Assembly: GCF_001552215.1 (NCBI RefSeq)
Contig: NZ_BCQT01000010.1
Location: forward strand, 558,001 to 622,000
DNA length: 64,000 bases
Reading direction: 5' to 3'
DNA from: Actinomadura macra NBRC 14102
GTDB lineage: Bacteria > Actinomycetota > Actinomycetes > Streptosporangiales > Streptosporangiaceae
Numbering within the stretch: position 1 is the first letter of the stretch; every line of letters begins with the position of its first letter. The notes under the pieces were generated by a model, which was not told the DNA's origin, did not search any database, and was given only the letters and a program-made list of their open reading frames with translations. Below are positions 33,231 through 41,959 of the stretch, one piece after another. The translations under genes and the position numbers were made by a program.

Positions 33231-34067
33231 GTGACCGGCGATGAATCATTCTCCTGGCACGAGGCCGAGAAAGATCTTATGTCGGAGATCGACACGTCGA
33301 TCCCGCACTCGGCGAGGATCTGGAACTACTGGATGGACGGTAAGGACAACTATCCCGTGGACCGGGAGGCCGGAGACCAGTTCGCCGCAATCTATCCGGG
33401 CATCATCGACATGGCCCGAACATCCCGCTATTTCATTATGCGCGTCGTCCGCTACCTCGCCGAGGAGCAGGGCGTACGGCAGTTCCTGGACATCGGGACG
33501 GGCCTGCCCAGCCACGACAACACCCACGAGGTCGCCCAGCGCGTCGCGCCCGAGGCCCGCACCGTCTACGTCGACAACGACCCCCTCGTGCTCGCGCACG
33601 CCCACGCACTCCTGACGAGCAAGAACACCGGCGGGACCGACTACATCGACGCCGACCTCCACGACCCCGGCTCGATCCTGGAGGCCGCCCGCACGAAACT
33701 GGACTTCACCCGTCCCGTCGCGCTGATGCTCATGGGCGTTCTGGGGCACATCCGGATCACCGAGGATGACGAGCTGGTGCGTTCCATCGTCGAACCCCTG
33801 AAGGACGCTCTGCCCGCCGGGAGTTTCCTCTCCCTGTATGACGGCACCAACACGAACCCGGCCTACGTCGAGGCGACCCGCATCTACAACGAGGGCGGCT
33901 CGGTGCCGTACCAGCTCCGCAGCCCGGCACAACTCGACCGTTTGCTGGACGGATTCGAGAGCGTCCCTCCCGGCCTCGTCGAGATCCAGTTGTGGCGTCC
34001 GGAACCCAGCCCGTTCGAGTCCCCGAACCAGAGCGACGCATGGGGTGGTGTCGCGAAGAAGAACTGA
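33231..34067 (+). CDS. SAM-dependent methyltransferase (DUF574/Methyltransf_19 family)
   Basis: 278 aa from GTG 33231 with GGAGG 5 bp upstream. Starts TGDESFSWHEAEKDLMSEIDTSIPHSARIWNYWMDGKDNY, the highly conserved actinobacterial family signature. FLDIGTGLPSHDNTHEVAQ is the SAM loop, and VYVDNDPLVLAHA the acidic ribose-binding strand. Streptomycetes carry many paralogues, often near regulators, with unknown substrates. No neighbour points to a particular target. Confidence 0.85.
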   Translation: MTGDESFSWHEAEKDLMSEIDTSIPHSARIWNYWMDGKDNYPVDREAGDQFAAIYPGIIDMARTSRYFIMRVVRYLAEEQGVRQFLDIGTGLPSHDNTHEVAQRVAPEARTVYVDNDPLVLAHAHALLTSKNTGGTDYIDADLHDPGSILEAARTKLDFTRPVALMLMGVLGHIRITEDDELVRSIVEPLKDALPAGSFLSLYDGTNTNPAYVEATRIYNEGGSVPYQLRSPAQLDRLLDGFESVPPGLVEIQLWRPEPSPFESPNQSDAWGGVAKKN

Positions 34068-34189
34068 CCATGACCGCGCACGCCGCGGCGCGGATTTCAT
34101 CGTGGTGATGACACCCGCTCCTCATGGTGATGGCGAGCGGGAAATACGAAGGGTGGTTGACTCGGGCGAAAGGCGACGTAAGGAATGTC

Positions 34190-35779
34190 ATGGAGTTCTT
34201 TCGCCCGATCGCGTTCGCCGCCGTCCTGTTCCTCGGGACGGCGTGCTCACCGCAGACACGGTCCGTCCAGTCGTCCGGTGAGTGGCCGGTGGGCGGGCAG
34301 AACAGCGCGGCCACGCGGAACAATCCGGACGAGCGCACGATCGGCCCGTCCAACGCCGGCCGCCTCACCACACGGTGGAGCGCGAAGACGCACGGCGCCG
34401 TGTCGGCCACCCCCGCCGTCGTGGACGACGCCGTCTACGTCCCGGACGACGGCGGCTATTTCACGAAGTTCGACGCCCGGACCGGCAGGGTCATCTGGTC
34501 CCGCCGCGTCACCGAGTACACCGGGGAGCAGGGCAGTTACTCGCGCACCAGCCCCGCGGTCGACGGCGACACCGTCTATATCGGGGATCATTACGGGCTG
34601 CACGCCACCGGCAAGGTTCCGAAGGTCACCTCCACGGCGTCCCGGCTGCTCGCCGTGGACGTCCGGACGGGCGCGCTCAAGTGGAGCACGGTACTCGACA
34701 CGCAGTTCGCGAGCTGGGTCACCCAGTCGCCGATGGTGCACGACGGCGTCGTCTACCAGGGCATCGCGTCCGGGGAGGAGGACCAGGCGGCCGGGCCGAA
34801 GTACGACTGCTGCAAATTCCGGGGCAGCCTGGTCGCCGTCAGCGTCCGCACGCACAAGGTGCTCTGGCGGACCTATTTCGTCCCCGAGAACAAGGGCCGC
34901 AGCGGCGGTTACAGCGGCGCCGCGGTGTGGAGCGGGACGCCCGCGATCGACCCGGTGCATGGGACGGTCATCGTGACGACGGGTAACAACTATTCGATTC
35001 CCGCAAGCGCCGAGAAGTGCCGCAAGGCGGGCAGGTCGCCGGAGGACTGTTTCCCCCGCGACAACTACATCGACTCCATCGTCGCGCTGGACCGGCGCAC
35101 CGGCGCGGTCCGCTGGGCGACGGGCCACCGCATCTGGGACACCTGGACCTCGGGCTGCCTGCCCGGCGCGCCGCCGCAGAACTGCCCGCCGGGCAAGAGC
35201 CCGGACGCCGACTTCGGCGACGGTGCGCACGTTGTGCGGACCGGACGCCCCGGGAACGAACGGGTGCTCGTCGGAGCCGGGCAGAAGAGCGGGATGTACT
35301 GGCAGCTCGACGCGGCGACGGGCAAGGTCGTCTGGCGGTCGGCGCCGGGCCCGAGCGGCCAGAAGGGCGGCATCCAGTGGGGCAGCGCCGCCGACGGCCG
35401 CCGGGTCTACGTCGCCGAGGCGAACTTCGACAAGCGGCCCTACACCCTGCCGGACGGGCGGCGGATCGACTACGGGTCGCTCGCCGCCCTGGACGTCTCG
35501 ACCGGCAGGGTGCTGTGGCAGACGCCCGACCCGTCCCGGGGGTGGATGATGGCCGCCGTCACCGTCGCCAACGGGGTGCTGTACGCGGGTTCCACGACCG
35601 GTCACATGTACGCGGTGGACGCCGCCACCGGGAAGGTGCTGAAGGATCTTCCCGGTGAGGGGACGTCCATGGCGGGGCCCGCCGTGGCGGGCGGGCTGGT
35701 CTACTGGGGGAACGGCTATCAGGCCGACTGGGCGACCATGGCGCGGAGGTTCTACGTCTTCGGGCCGTCCGGCGGGTGA
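34190..35779 (+). CDS. PQQ-binding-like beta-propeller protein (quinoprotein dehydrogenase-like), secreted
   Basis: 529 aa from ATG 34190 with AAGGAA upstream. N-terminal export signal ending in FLGTACS, a near-lipobox with Cys19, so probably a lipoprotein or secreted. Repeats such as LLAVDVRTGALKWST, LVAVSVRTHKVLWRT and IVALDRRTGAVRWAT are W-type blades of PQQ dehydrogenases. A vicinal Cys-Cys pair in KYDCCKF recalls the active-site disulfide of PQQ alcohol and polyvinyl-alcohol dehydrogenases. No PQQ synthesis genes are in view, so the cofactor would be scavenged or the propeller may be non-catalytic. The stop region is tandemly duplicated. Confidence 0.8.
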   Translation: MEFFRPIAFAAVLFLGTACSPQTRSVQSSGEWPVGGQNSAATRNNPDERTIGPSNAGRLTTRWSAKTHGAVSATPAVVDDAVYVPDDGGYFTKFDARTGRVIWSRRVTEYTGEQGSYSRTSPAVDGDTVYIGDHYGLHATGKVPKVTSTASRLLAVDVRTGALKWSTVLDTQFASWVTQSPMVHDGVVYQGIASGEEDQAAGPKYDCCKFRGSLVAVSVRTHKVLWRTYFVPENKGRSGGYSGAAVWSGTPAIDPVHGTVIVTTGNNYSIPASAEKCRKAGRSPEDCFPRDNYIDSIVALDRRTGAVRWATGHRIWDTWTSGCLPGAPPQNCPPGKSPDADFGDGAHVVRTGRPGNERVLVGAGQKSGMYWQLDAATGKVVWRSAPGPSGQKGGIQWGSAADGRRVYVAEANFDKRPYTLPDGRRIDYGSLAALDVSTGRVLWQTPDPSRGWMMAAVTVANGVLYAGSTTGHMYAVDAATGKVLKDLPGEGTSMAGPAVAGGLVYWGNGYQADWATMARRFYVFGPSGG

Positions 35780-35806
35780 CGTCCGGCGGGTGACGTCCGG
35801 CGGGTG
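35767..35806 (+). repeat. Tandem duplication of the PQQ-gene 3' end (14-bp unit, about 2.9 copies)
   Basis: GTCCGGCGGGTGAC at 35767-35780 contains the TGA of the PQQ-propeller gene. It repeats exactly at 35781-35794 and 12 of 14 bases again at 35795-35806, within the convergent gap before the LuxR gene. Confidence 0.9.
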
Positions 35807-35850
35807 CCCCGACCGCCGTCGGTGACGTCCCGCCGGGGCCCCGGCCGCCG

Positions 35851-36543
35851 TCAGTGAGGGGCGGCGGTCGCCTTGTCGAAGAGGGTGCCGCCGTGCATGA
35901 GGCCGGCACGGTAGGCGAACGAGACGAGCTGGGCGCGGTCCTTGAGCCGAAGCTTGCAGCGCAGCCGGTAGACGTGCGTCCGGACGGTGGTGATGCCGAT
36001 GAACAGGGTGGCGGCGACCTCCTCGACCGACATGCCGCGGGCGAAGAGGGTCAGCACCTCCCGCTCCCGCGCGGTGATGGAGTCCAGGTCCGAGCGCAGC
36101 GGCGCCTCGGTCCCGGCGTCCTGCTGCCGGTACCAGTCCACCAGGCGGGTCGCGACCTGCGGGGCGAGCATCGTGTGACCGTCCGCCGCGGCGTGCACGG
36201 CGGTACGGAGCTGCTCCCTGGTCACCTCCTCCACCAGGAGGCCGCTGACACCCTCGTGCAGGAGGTTGTCGATGGTGTCCTCGTTCTGGGTCCGGGAGAA
36301 CACGACGACGCGGGGCACCGGTTCGAGGTCCTCGTCGTTGAGGCGCCGGACCAGTTCCAGACCCGGCATGCCCTCAAGGGAGAGGCCGGTCACGACCACG
36401 TGCGGGCGGTGGCGCCGGGTCAGGACCATGGCCTCGATGCCGCTGGCGGTGGTGTCGATGAGGTCGATGTCGGTCTCCCCCTCCAGCAGGGCCGAGAGCC
36501 CGTGCCGGACGATCGGGAGACGTTCGCAAACGAGCACGCGCAT
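35851..36543 (-). CDS. LuxR/NarL-family response regulator
   Basis: 230 aa. Receiver-like N-terminus (MRVLVCERLPIVRHGLSALLEGETDI, HVVVTGLSLEGMPGLELVRRL) in which the usual phospho-Asp position reads VVVTGLSL, so canonical phosphorylation is doubtful. C-terminal GerE HTH (DSITAREREVLTLFARGMSVEE, then LFIGITTVRTHVYRLRCKLRLKD). It is 26 bp downstream of the CysN stop, so probably in the cysD-cysN operon. It may coordinate sulfate activation with the aziridine-type pathway of region C. Confidence 0.85.
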   Translation of the reverse strand: MRVLVCERLPIVRHGLSALLEGETDIDLIDTTASGIEAMVLTRRHRPHVVVTGLSLEGMPGLELVRRLNDEDLEPVPRVVVFSRTQNEDTIDNLLHEGVSGLLVEEVTREQLRTAVHAAADGHTMLAPQVATRLVDWYRQQDAGTEAPLRSDLDSITAREREVLTLFARGMSVEEVAATLFIGITTVRTHVYRLRCKLRLKDRAQLVSFAYRAGLMHGGTLFDKATAAPH

Positions 36544-36569
36544 GGGGGGTTCCTCGGTCGTGGCGGCGG

Positions 36570-37820
36570 TCAGCGGCGGGACGGGTTCACCATGCCCCCG
36601 GCGACGGTCCGCTTGGTGTTCGGGTCGATGAGGATGAAGCTGCCGGTCGTCCGGTTGCGGGTGTAGTCGTCGCACATGATCGGCTGCGCGGTGCGCAGCC
36701 GGACCCGGGCGATGTCGTTGGCGCCGAGCGAACCGGCCTCGGCGCGGTGCAGGGTGTTCACGTCCACCCGGTAGACGATCTCGCGGAGTTGCGCGCGGAC
36801 GTCGCGGCCGGTGTGCTTCAGCTGGAGCCTGGCGCGCGGGGCGACACGGGTGCCGTCCATCCAGCAGATCATCGCGTCGATGTCCTGGAGCGGTTCGGGC
36901 CGGTTGCCGGGACGGCAGATCAGGTCGCCGCGCGAGACGTCGAGGTCGTCGGCGAGCCGCAGCGCCACCGACATCGGCGCGAACGCCCGGTCCAGCGGAC
37001 CGTCCGGGCCGTCCACCGACGCGACGGTGCTGGTCATGCCGCTGGGCATCACCATGACCTCGTCGCCGGGGCGGAAGACGCCGCCGGCGACCTGCCCCGC
37101 GTAGGCGCGGTAGTCGTGGTACTCGTCCGACCTCGGGCGCAGCACGTACTGGACGGGGAATCGGGCGTCGACGAGGTTGCGGTCGGAGCGGATGTGGACC
37201 GTCTCCAGATGGTGCAGGACGGTCCCGCCGCCGTACCAGTCCATCCGCTCGGACGGGCGGACGACGTTGTCGCCGTTCAGCGCGGAGATCGGGACGAAGG
37301 TGAGGTCGGGCACCCGCATCCGCGTCATGAAGTCCGAGACCTCTGCGCTCACCCGCTCGAAGGCGGCACGGGAGTGGCAGACGAGGTCCATCTTGTTCAC
37401 CGCGACCAGCAGGTGCGGGACGCCGAGGAGCGACAGCAGGAAGGCGTGCCGCCGGGTCTGCTCCGTGAGGCCGGTACGGGCGTCGACGAGCAGCAGCCCG
37501 AGGTCGGACACCGACGCGCCGCACACCATGTTGCGCGTGTACTGCTCGTGGCCGGGGGCGTCGGCGATGATGAACTTGCGGCGGGGCGTGGCGAAGTAGC
37601 GGTGCGCGACGTCGATGGTGATGCCCTGCTCGCGTTCGGCGCGCAGGCCGTCGGTGAGCAGCGCGAGGTTGGTCTCGTCGAGGCCCATCCGCTCGCTGGA
37701 GCGCGCGACGGCCTCGATCTGATCGTCGGGGATCGAGCCGGTGTCGTGCAGCAGCCTGCCGATCAGCGTGCTCTTCCCGTCGTCCACCGACCCGGCGGTG
37801 ACGAACGTCAGCAGTTCCAT
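36570..37820 (-). CDS. cysN: Sulfate adenylyltransferase subunit 1 (CysN GTPase)
   Basis: 416 aa. GTPase motifs GSVDDGKSTLIGRLL (G1), DAPGHEQYTRNM (G3) and NKMDL (G4) are intact, followed by EF-Tu-like beta-barrel domains. The protein ends after the barrels, so no APS kinase (CysC) domain is fused. With CysD it makes adenosine 5'-phosphosulfate, driven by GTP hydrolysis. Its ATG overlaps the CysD TGA by 1 bp. In this setting it most likely supplies APS/PAPS to the sulfotransferases at 45509 and 5629 rather than, or in addition to, cysteine synthesis. A CysC must be provided elsewhere. Confidence 0.95.
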   Translation of the reverse strand: MELLTFVTAGSVDDGKSTLIGRLLHDTGSIPDDQIEAVARSSERMGLDETNLALLTDGLRAEREQGITIDVAHRYFATPRRKFIIADAPGHEQYTRNMVCGASVSDLGLLLVDARTGLTEQTRRHAFLLSLLGVPHLLVAVNKMDLVCHSRAAFERVSAEVSDFMTRMRVPDLTFVPISALNGDNVVRPSERMDWYGGGTVLHHLETVHIRSDRNLVDARFPVQYVLRPRSDEYHDYRAYAGQVAGGVFRPGDEVMVMPSGMTSTVASVDGPDGPLDRAFAPMSVALRLADDLDVSRGDLICRPGNRPEPLQDIDAMICWMDGTRVAPRARLQLKHTGRDVRAQLREIVYRVDVNTLHRAEAGSLGANDIARVRLRTAQPIMCDDYTRNRTTGSFILIDPNTKRTVAGGMVNPSRR

Positions 37821-38731
37821 CAGAAGTACCCCTCCCGCTTGCGTTCCTCCATGGCCGACTCGGAGAAGCGGTCGTCGGCGCGCGTCGCGCCGCGCTCGCT
37901 GAGCCGGGACTCCGCCATCTCCCGCAGGACCTCGGCGGGTGTGGTGGCGGCCGACTCGATGGCGCCGGTCGAGAGCATGTCCCCGACCGTCCGGAAGCGG
38001 ACCCGCAGCTCGCGCGGCTCCTCGCCGTCACCGGGCGGGGCGAACGGGTTGTCGGCGAAGTACATGCCGTCGCGGGCGAAGACCGTCCGGTGGTGCGCGT
38101 AGTAGAGCGGCGGCAACGCGACGTCGTGGCGCTCGACGTAGGACCACACGTCCGCCTCGGTCCAGTTCGACAGCGGGAACACGCGGAGGCTGTGCCCCTC
38201 GACGAGCGCGGTGTTGTAGTTGGACCACAGCTCGGCCCGCTGGTCGCGCGGCTCCCACTGCCCGAACTCGTCGCGCAGCGAGAACACGCGCTCCTTGGCG
38301 CGGGCCTTCTCCTCGTCGCGCCGGGCACCGCCGAGCAGGGCGTCGAAACCGTGTTCCTCGACGGCCTGGAGCAGCGCGTCGGCCTGGAGACGGTTGCGGC
38401 CGACGGTGCCGGGCGGCTCGCTCAGCCGGCCCGCGCGGATCATCTCCGGCAGCGAGACGGTGATCAACCGCATCCCGAGCCGGCCGAGAAAGGCGTCCCG
38501 GAATTCGATCACCTCGGGGAAGTTGTGACCGGTGTCGACATGGACGGCGGGGAACGGCACGGGGGCGGGCCAGAACGCCCGGCGGGCCAGGTGGGCGAGC
38601 ACCGTCGAGTCCTTACCGCCCGAGAACAGCAACGCCGGACGGCCGAGCGTCCCGGCGGTCTCACGGATCACATGGACGGCCTGGGATTCGAGTACCTCAA
38701 GGTGCGAGATCTGCAGGTCATGGGCAGGCAT
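37820..38731 (-). CDS. cysD: Sulfate adenylyltransferase subunit 2 (CysD)
   Basis: 303 aa from ATG 38731, because GGAGG is 9 bp upstream and a TTG 9 bp earlier would have no space for a ribosome site. LFSGGKDSTVLAHLA is the PP-loop ATP pyrophosphatase motif. HVDTGHNFPEVIEFRD, GGARRDEEKARAKERVFS and FPLSNWTEADVW are diagnostic of CysD. It adenylates sulfate. It is the first gene of the operon cysD-cysN-luxR. No cysH, cysC or sulfite reductase is adjacent, which argues for a dedicated PAPS supply. Confidence 0.96.
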   Translation of the reverse strand: MPAHDLQISHLEVLESQAVHVIRETAGTLGRPALLFSGGKDSTVLAHLARRAFWPAPVPFPAVHVDTGHNFPEVIEFRDAFLGRLGMRLITVSLPEMIRAGRLSEPPGTVGRNRLQADALLQAVEEHGFDALLGGARRDEEKARAKERVFSLRDEFGQWEPRDQRAELWSNYNTALVEGHSLRVFPLSNWTEADVWSYVERHDVALPPLYYAHHRTVFARDGMYFADNPFAPPGDGEEPRELRVRFRTVGDMLSTGAIESAATTPAEVLREMAESRLSERGATRADDRFSESAMEERKREGYF

Positions 38732-39081
38732 GAACGCCAACCTCCAGAGCGGGGACCAGGGATCTCGCAGCCCTTACCCGAATCATCAGACAGGTAACGC
38801 AACTGTCAAGAAATGCAGGATCGTTCCCAAAGAAAGGGCGCTTCACATGCAGCTTTACCGTCCATTTACCAGCGACGCCCAGGGCATGTCACCGAAAGCG
38901 GCGGCGACCACAAAGAATGATCATTTAATGGCGGCAATATAACCCCGGACGCGGCGACCGGGCGTCATCAGGAGAACGAAATGACCGGCGCCCGATGGCA
39001 CGCTACGGCTGATCTGCCGGTCGGGGAGGCGCGGTTACGTTCGATGCAGTCCGGCACATCCGTCCAGCACGGGAGGTCCGC
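38732..39081. other. 350-bp divergent intergenic region, AT-richer, with a possible small ORF and TTTACC repeats
   Basis: Separates cysD (minus) from the M20 peptidase gene (plus). It is markedly richer in A/T than its surroundings around 38770-38950 and so probably holds both promoters. TTTACC occurs at 38854-38859 and 38865-38870, an 11-bp spacing on one helix face. Otherwise I see only the candidate 31-codon frame at 38847-38942 and no RNA gene. Confidence 0.5.
38847..38942 (+). CDS. Candidate 31-aa peptide ORF
   Basis: ATG at 38847 preceded by GAAAGGG about 8 nt upstream, ending in TAA. The peptide begins MQLYRPFTSDAQGMSPKAAA. Codon use is A/T-rich, unlike the neighbours. There is no homology I recognise and no Cys run that would suggest a cysteine attenuator. 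It is probably chance, but it could be a leader or regulatory peptide. Confidence 0.2.
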   Translation: MQLYRPFTSDAQGMSPKAAATTKNDHLMAAI

Positions 39082-40431
39082 GTGCCCGACCGAACGATCG
39101 ACGCCCGCACGGGGCCGGCGCTCGATCCGGTGCCCCTGACCCAGCGGCTCGTCCGCTACGACACGACCAACCCACCGGGCGACGAGGCCGCCTGCGTCGG
39201 CTACGTCGAGAGCATCGCCGCCGGGGCGGGGCTGGAGACCCGCGTCATCGCGGCCGACCCGCGGCGGCCGAACCTGCTCGTCCGCCTCCCCGGGCGGGGC
39301 GACGCTCCCCCGCTGCTACTCCACGCGCACGTCGACGTCGTCCCCACCGGGGGGCAGCGCTGGACCCATCCGCCCTTCGACGGCGCGCTCCGCGACGGCC
39401 ACGTCTGGGGCCGCGGCTCGCTCGACATGAAGGGCGGGCTGGCGATGATGCTCACGGCGATGCTCCGCCTGCGCGCCGCGGACACGCCACCGGCGGGCGA
39501 CGTCCTGCTCGCCGTCGTCCCGGACGAGGAGGCGGGCAGCGCCGTGGGCGCGGGCCACCTCGTCCGCGAGCATCCCGGCCTGTTCGCCGGCGTGCGCCAC
39601 GCCGTCGGCGAGGACGGCGGCGCGGACCTGGACCTCGGCGGAACCGTCCGCCCGCACCCGGTCGTCGTGGCGGAGAAGCGCGCCTGCTGGCTGCGCGTCA
39701 CCCTGCGCGGTCCGGGCGGCCACTCCTCGCGGACGGCCCCGCCCACGAGTGCGGTGCGGCAGCTCACCCGGCTACTGCGCGCGATCGAGCCCGGAGGCCT
39801 GGAGCCGGTCGTCACGCCGGCGGTGGATCGGATGCTCCGCGAACTCGCCGCCGTCCTCGACGAACCGCTTGCCGGCGCGTTCGCGCGGCTCCGCACCGAC
39901 CCCGGCGACGAGGACGCACTGAACGCCCTGCCCGAGGCGGACGCCCAGTACCTGCGCTCGGTGCTCCGCCCCTCGGTGAACGCGACGGTGATCGAGGGCG
40001 GCACGGCGCCGAACGTCCTGCCCGACGAGATCTCGGTGACACTGGACGGCCGGGCGCTGCCCGGCGGGTTCGGCGCCGCCGACTTCGTCGCGGAACTGTC
40101 CGCGCGGACCGGGACGGAACTGTCCGCCGAGGTCCTCGTCGAGGGCGAGGCGATGCCCGGCCCGGAGTTCGGCACGTTCTACGACGACCTGGTCTCGGTG
40201 CTGCGCGCGGCCGACCCCGACGGCCTGCCGGTGCCGATGATGACCACCGCGTCCACCGACGCCCGGCTGTTCCGCGGCCTCGGCATCGCCTGTTACGGCT
40301 GGCTGCCGCTGCTGCTGCCCGCGGGTACCGGCTACCGGGGCCTGCTGCACCGCCCCGACGAGCGGGTCCCGGCCGAGGCCCTGCGCTTCGGCGCGTCCTG
40401 CTTCACCGATCTCCTGCGCGGATACCGATGA
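39082..40431 (+). CDS. M20-family metallopeptidase/deacylase
   Basis: 449 aa from GTG 39082 with GGGAGG 6 bp upstream. Zinc-site motifs: HAHVDVVP, GRGSLDMKGG, PDEEAGS; the dimerisation domain follows from GPGGHSSR. ArgE/DapE/CPG2 superfamily, generally cleaving N-acyl or peptide bonds next to a carboxylate. A dedicated LysK is already present at 49387, so this one may remove an acyl protecting group (for example one installed by the GNAT next door, whose gene overlaps its stop by 4 bp) or process the final peptide. The substrate is not predictable. Confidence 0.85.
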   Translation: MPDRTIDARTGPALDPVPLTQRLVRYDTTNPPGDEAACVGYVESIAAGAGLETRVIAADPRRPNLLVRLPGRGDAPPLLLHAHVDVVPTGGQRWTHPPFDGALRDGHVWGRGSLDMKGGLAMMLTAMLRLRAADTPPAGDVLLAVVPDEEAGSAVGAGHLVREHPGLFAGVRHAVGEDGGADLDLGGTVRPHPVVVAEKRACWLRVTLRGPGGHSSRTAPPTSAVRQLTRLLRAIEPGGLEPVVTPAVDRMLRELAAVLDEPLAGAFARLRTDPGDEDALNALPEADAQYLRSVLRPSVNATVIEGGTAPNVLPDEISVTLDGRALPGGFGAADFVAELSARTGTELSAEVLVEGEAMPGPEFGTFYDDLVSVLRAADPDGLPVPMMTTASTDARLFRGLGIACYGWLPLLLPAGTGYRGLLHRPDERVPAEALRFGASCFTDLLRGYR

Positions 40432-41378
40432 CGGCCACGCAGAGGGTGTCCGGACGGGCGGCCCGCGCCGGGGCGGCCCGGATGCCGGTCGTCCGGCTGG
40501 CGGGCGACGCCACCGCGATCCGGCGCTGGGCGGGCCCGATCGCGACGACGACCCGGCTCGCCTACACCGGGTCCGACCCCGTCCCCGGGCTCCCGCCGCC
40601 GGACGGCGCGCACGACACCGCGCGGGACGTGGCGGCCGACCTGCGCGCCGGGACCACGGCCTGGTTGGCCCTCGGGCCGCACGGCACACCCGTCGGCGCC
40701 GCGCGCGTCCGCGACCACGGACCGCGCGGCTGGGAGATCCGCCGGGTCGCGACCGTCCGGCGGGGAAAGCGCCGGGGCGTCGCGAGGCGGATCCTGGCCG
40801 AGGTGGAGCGCGCCGCCGCGGAGGCGGGCGTGCCCCGGATCTGGCTCGACGCCGTCGTCGAACGCTGCCTGCCGCCCTACTACGCGGCGCTCGGATACCG
40901 GGTCGTCGACCACTTCCCCAGCCCGGACAAGCCGCTCAGCGAGGTCACCATGGCCCGCGTCCCCCGGGAACTCGCGACGCCCGAGGAACTGCCCTGGCCC
41001 GAGCCGCCCTGGCCGTCCGGAGACCACACCGCCGTCTGCTGGTTCCTCGGCGGGGGCGGGCTCCGGCTCGCCTGTTCGAGCTGCGCCGACTTCCGGGGCG
41101 ACCTGCGGGCGGCCGTCGGCGCGGCCGCCGACCGCGTCGCGGCCGCCGGGGCGCCCGCCGCCCGGCTCGCCGGAGTCGACCTGTTCCCGCACGACCCCGC
41201 GGGGGTGCTCGCGGACGTCGGCGACGCGACGTCCGGCGTCCGGCTCGTCGCCGCCGGCCGCACGGCGGCGCCCTCCCATCTGATGCCCCGCGTCCTGCAT
41301 CCCGACCTGCTCGCGTTCTGGCGGCCGGTCCCCGGCCATGAGACCCACGTGCCGTTCGCGGCGCGCCTGCGGAGGTGA
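40428..41378 (+). CDS. GNAT-family N-acetyltransferase with C-terminal extension
   Basis: 316 aa. Residues 60-180 carry the GNAT core: VGAARVRDHGPRGWEIRRVATVRRGKRRGVARRILAEVE is the acetyl-CoA pyrophosphate loop region (R-x-x-R-G-x-A) and YYAALGYRVVDHF the C-terminal strand. The last 130 residues are not recognised. They contain SCADFRGDLRAAV and ATSGVRLVAAGRTAAPSHLMPRVLHPDL. Coupled to the M20 gene on one side (ATGA) and 5 bp before the next gene. In this AmCP cluster it may acetylate the side-chain amine of the DADH-like intermediate; this is inference. Confidence 0.8.
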   Translation: MTATQRVSGRAARAGAARMPVVRLAGDATAIRRWAGPIATTTRLAYTGSDPVPGLPPPDGAHDTARDVAADLRAGTTAWLALGPHGTPVGAARVRDHGPRGWEIRRVATVRRGKRRGVARRILAEVERAAAEAGVPRIWLDAVVERCLPPYYAALGYRVVDHFPSPDKPLSEVTMARVPRELATPEELPWPEPPWPSGDHTAVCWFLGGGGLRLACSSCADFRGDLRAAVGAAADRVAAAGAPAARLAGVDLFPHDPAGVLADVGDATSGVRLVAAGRTAAPSHLMPRVLHPDLLAFWRPVPGHETHVPFAARLRR

Positions 41379-41383
41379 GATCC

Positions 41384-41959
41384 GTGACGTCCACCGCGGT
41401 ACCGGTGGATCTGGCACCGTTCTTCGACAACGTCGGCATCACCCCGGCCGGCGACCTGTCCAGCGGCGCCTTCAACATCTGGGGGAACACGTTCCCGGCC
41501 GAGGAACTGCCCGAGCGGTCCCCGACGACGCTCGGCGGCGTCCCGTTCCGGTTCCCCGACCGGGGGCCCGGCGGCGCCGACAACCTGCGGTGCGGCGGCG
41601 GCCTGATCCCGCTGCCCGAGGGACGCTACGACTGGCTCTACCTCCTCGCGGCGGCCGAGCGCCGCACCGAGGACCCCGTCCACCTGCACTATGCGGACGG
41701 GACGGTCGATCCCGAATGGCTGCGCGTCTCCGACTTCTGGCCTGAGACGCAGGCGTGGTTCGGCGAGCGCGAGGCGATCCGCTGCCGGAGCCTGCACTAC
41801 CCCCGGCACGTACAGCGCCCGATGGGCCCGGCACTGTGGCGGGAACGCATACCCGTCCCCCGCGAGATGCCGCTCGCCGCGCTGCGGCTGCCGGACAACC
41901 CGGCGGTGCACGTCTTCGCCGTCACGCTCCTGCCCGCCGGGGAGGTGGCGCCCGCATGA
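41384..41959 (+). CDS. Uncharacterised beta-sandwich-like protein, candidate aziridine-forming partner
   Basis: 191 aa from GTG 41384, chosen for an ideal GGAGGTGA 6 bp upstream. The sequence starts LAPFFDNVGITPAGDLSSGAF and continues PTTLGGVPFRFPDRGPGGADN, IPLPEGRYDWLYLLAAAE and VHLHYADGT. This pattern resembles the carbohydrate-binding-type beta-sandwich seen in glycosidase accessory domains, here as a stand-alone protein without a signal peptide. It overlaps the next gene by 4 bp, so the two products are likely a complex. In azinomycin biosynthesis a heterodimer (AziU3/U2) closes the aziridine by sulfate elimination. This pair is my candidate counterpart by context, not by verified homology. 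Confidence 0.5.
   Translation: MTSTAVPVDLAPFFDNVGITPAGDLSSGAFNIWGNTFPAEELPERSPTTLGGVPFRFPDRGPGGADNLRCGGGLIPLPEGRYDWLYLLAAAERRTEDPVHLHYADGTVDPEWLRVSDFWPETQAWFGEREAIRCRSLHYPRHVQRPMGPALWRERIPVPREMPLAALRLPDNPAVHVFAVTLLPAGEVAPA

Noticed and set aside
36570..37820. CysNC fusion carrying APS kinase
   Set aside because: The protein stops after the EF-Tu-like barrels at 416 aa; no kinase P-loop is present.
38847..38942. Cysteine-attenuation leader peptide of cysDN
   Set aside because: It is on the opposite strand to cysD and contains no Cys codons.
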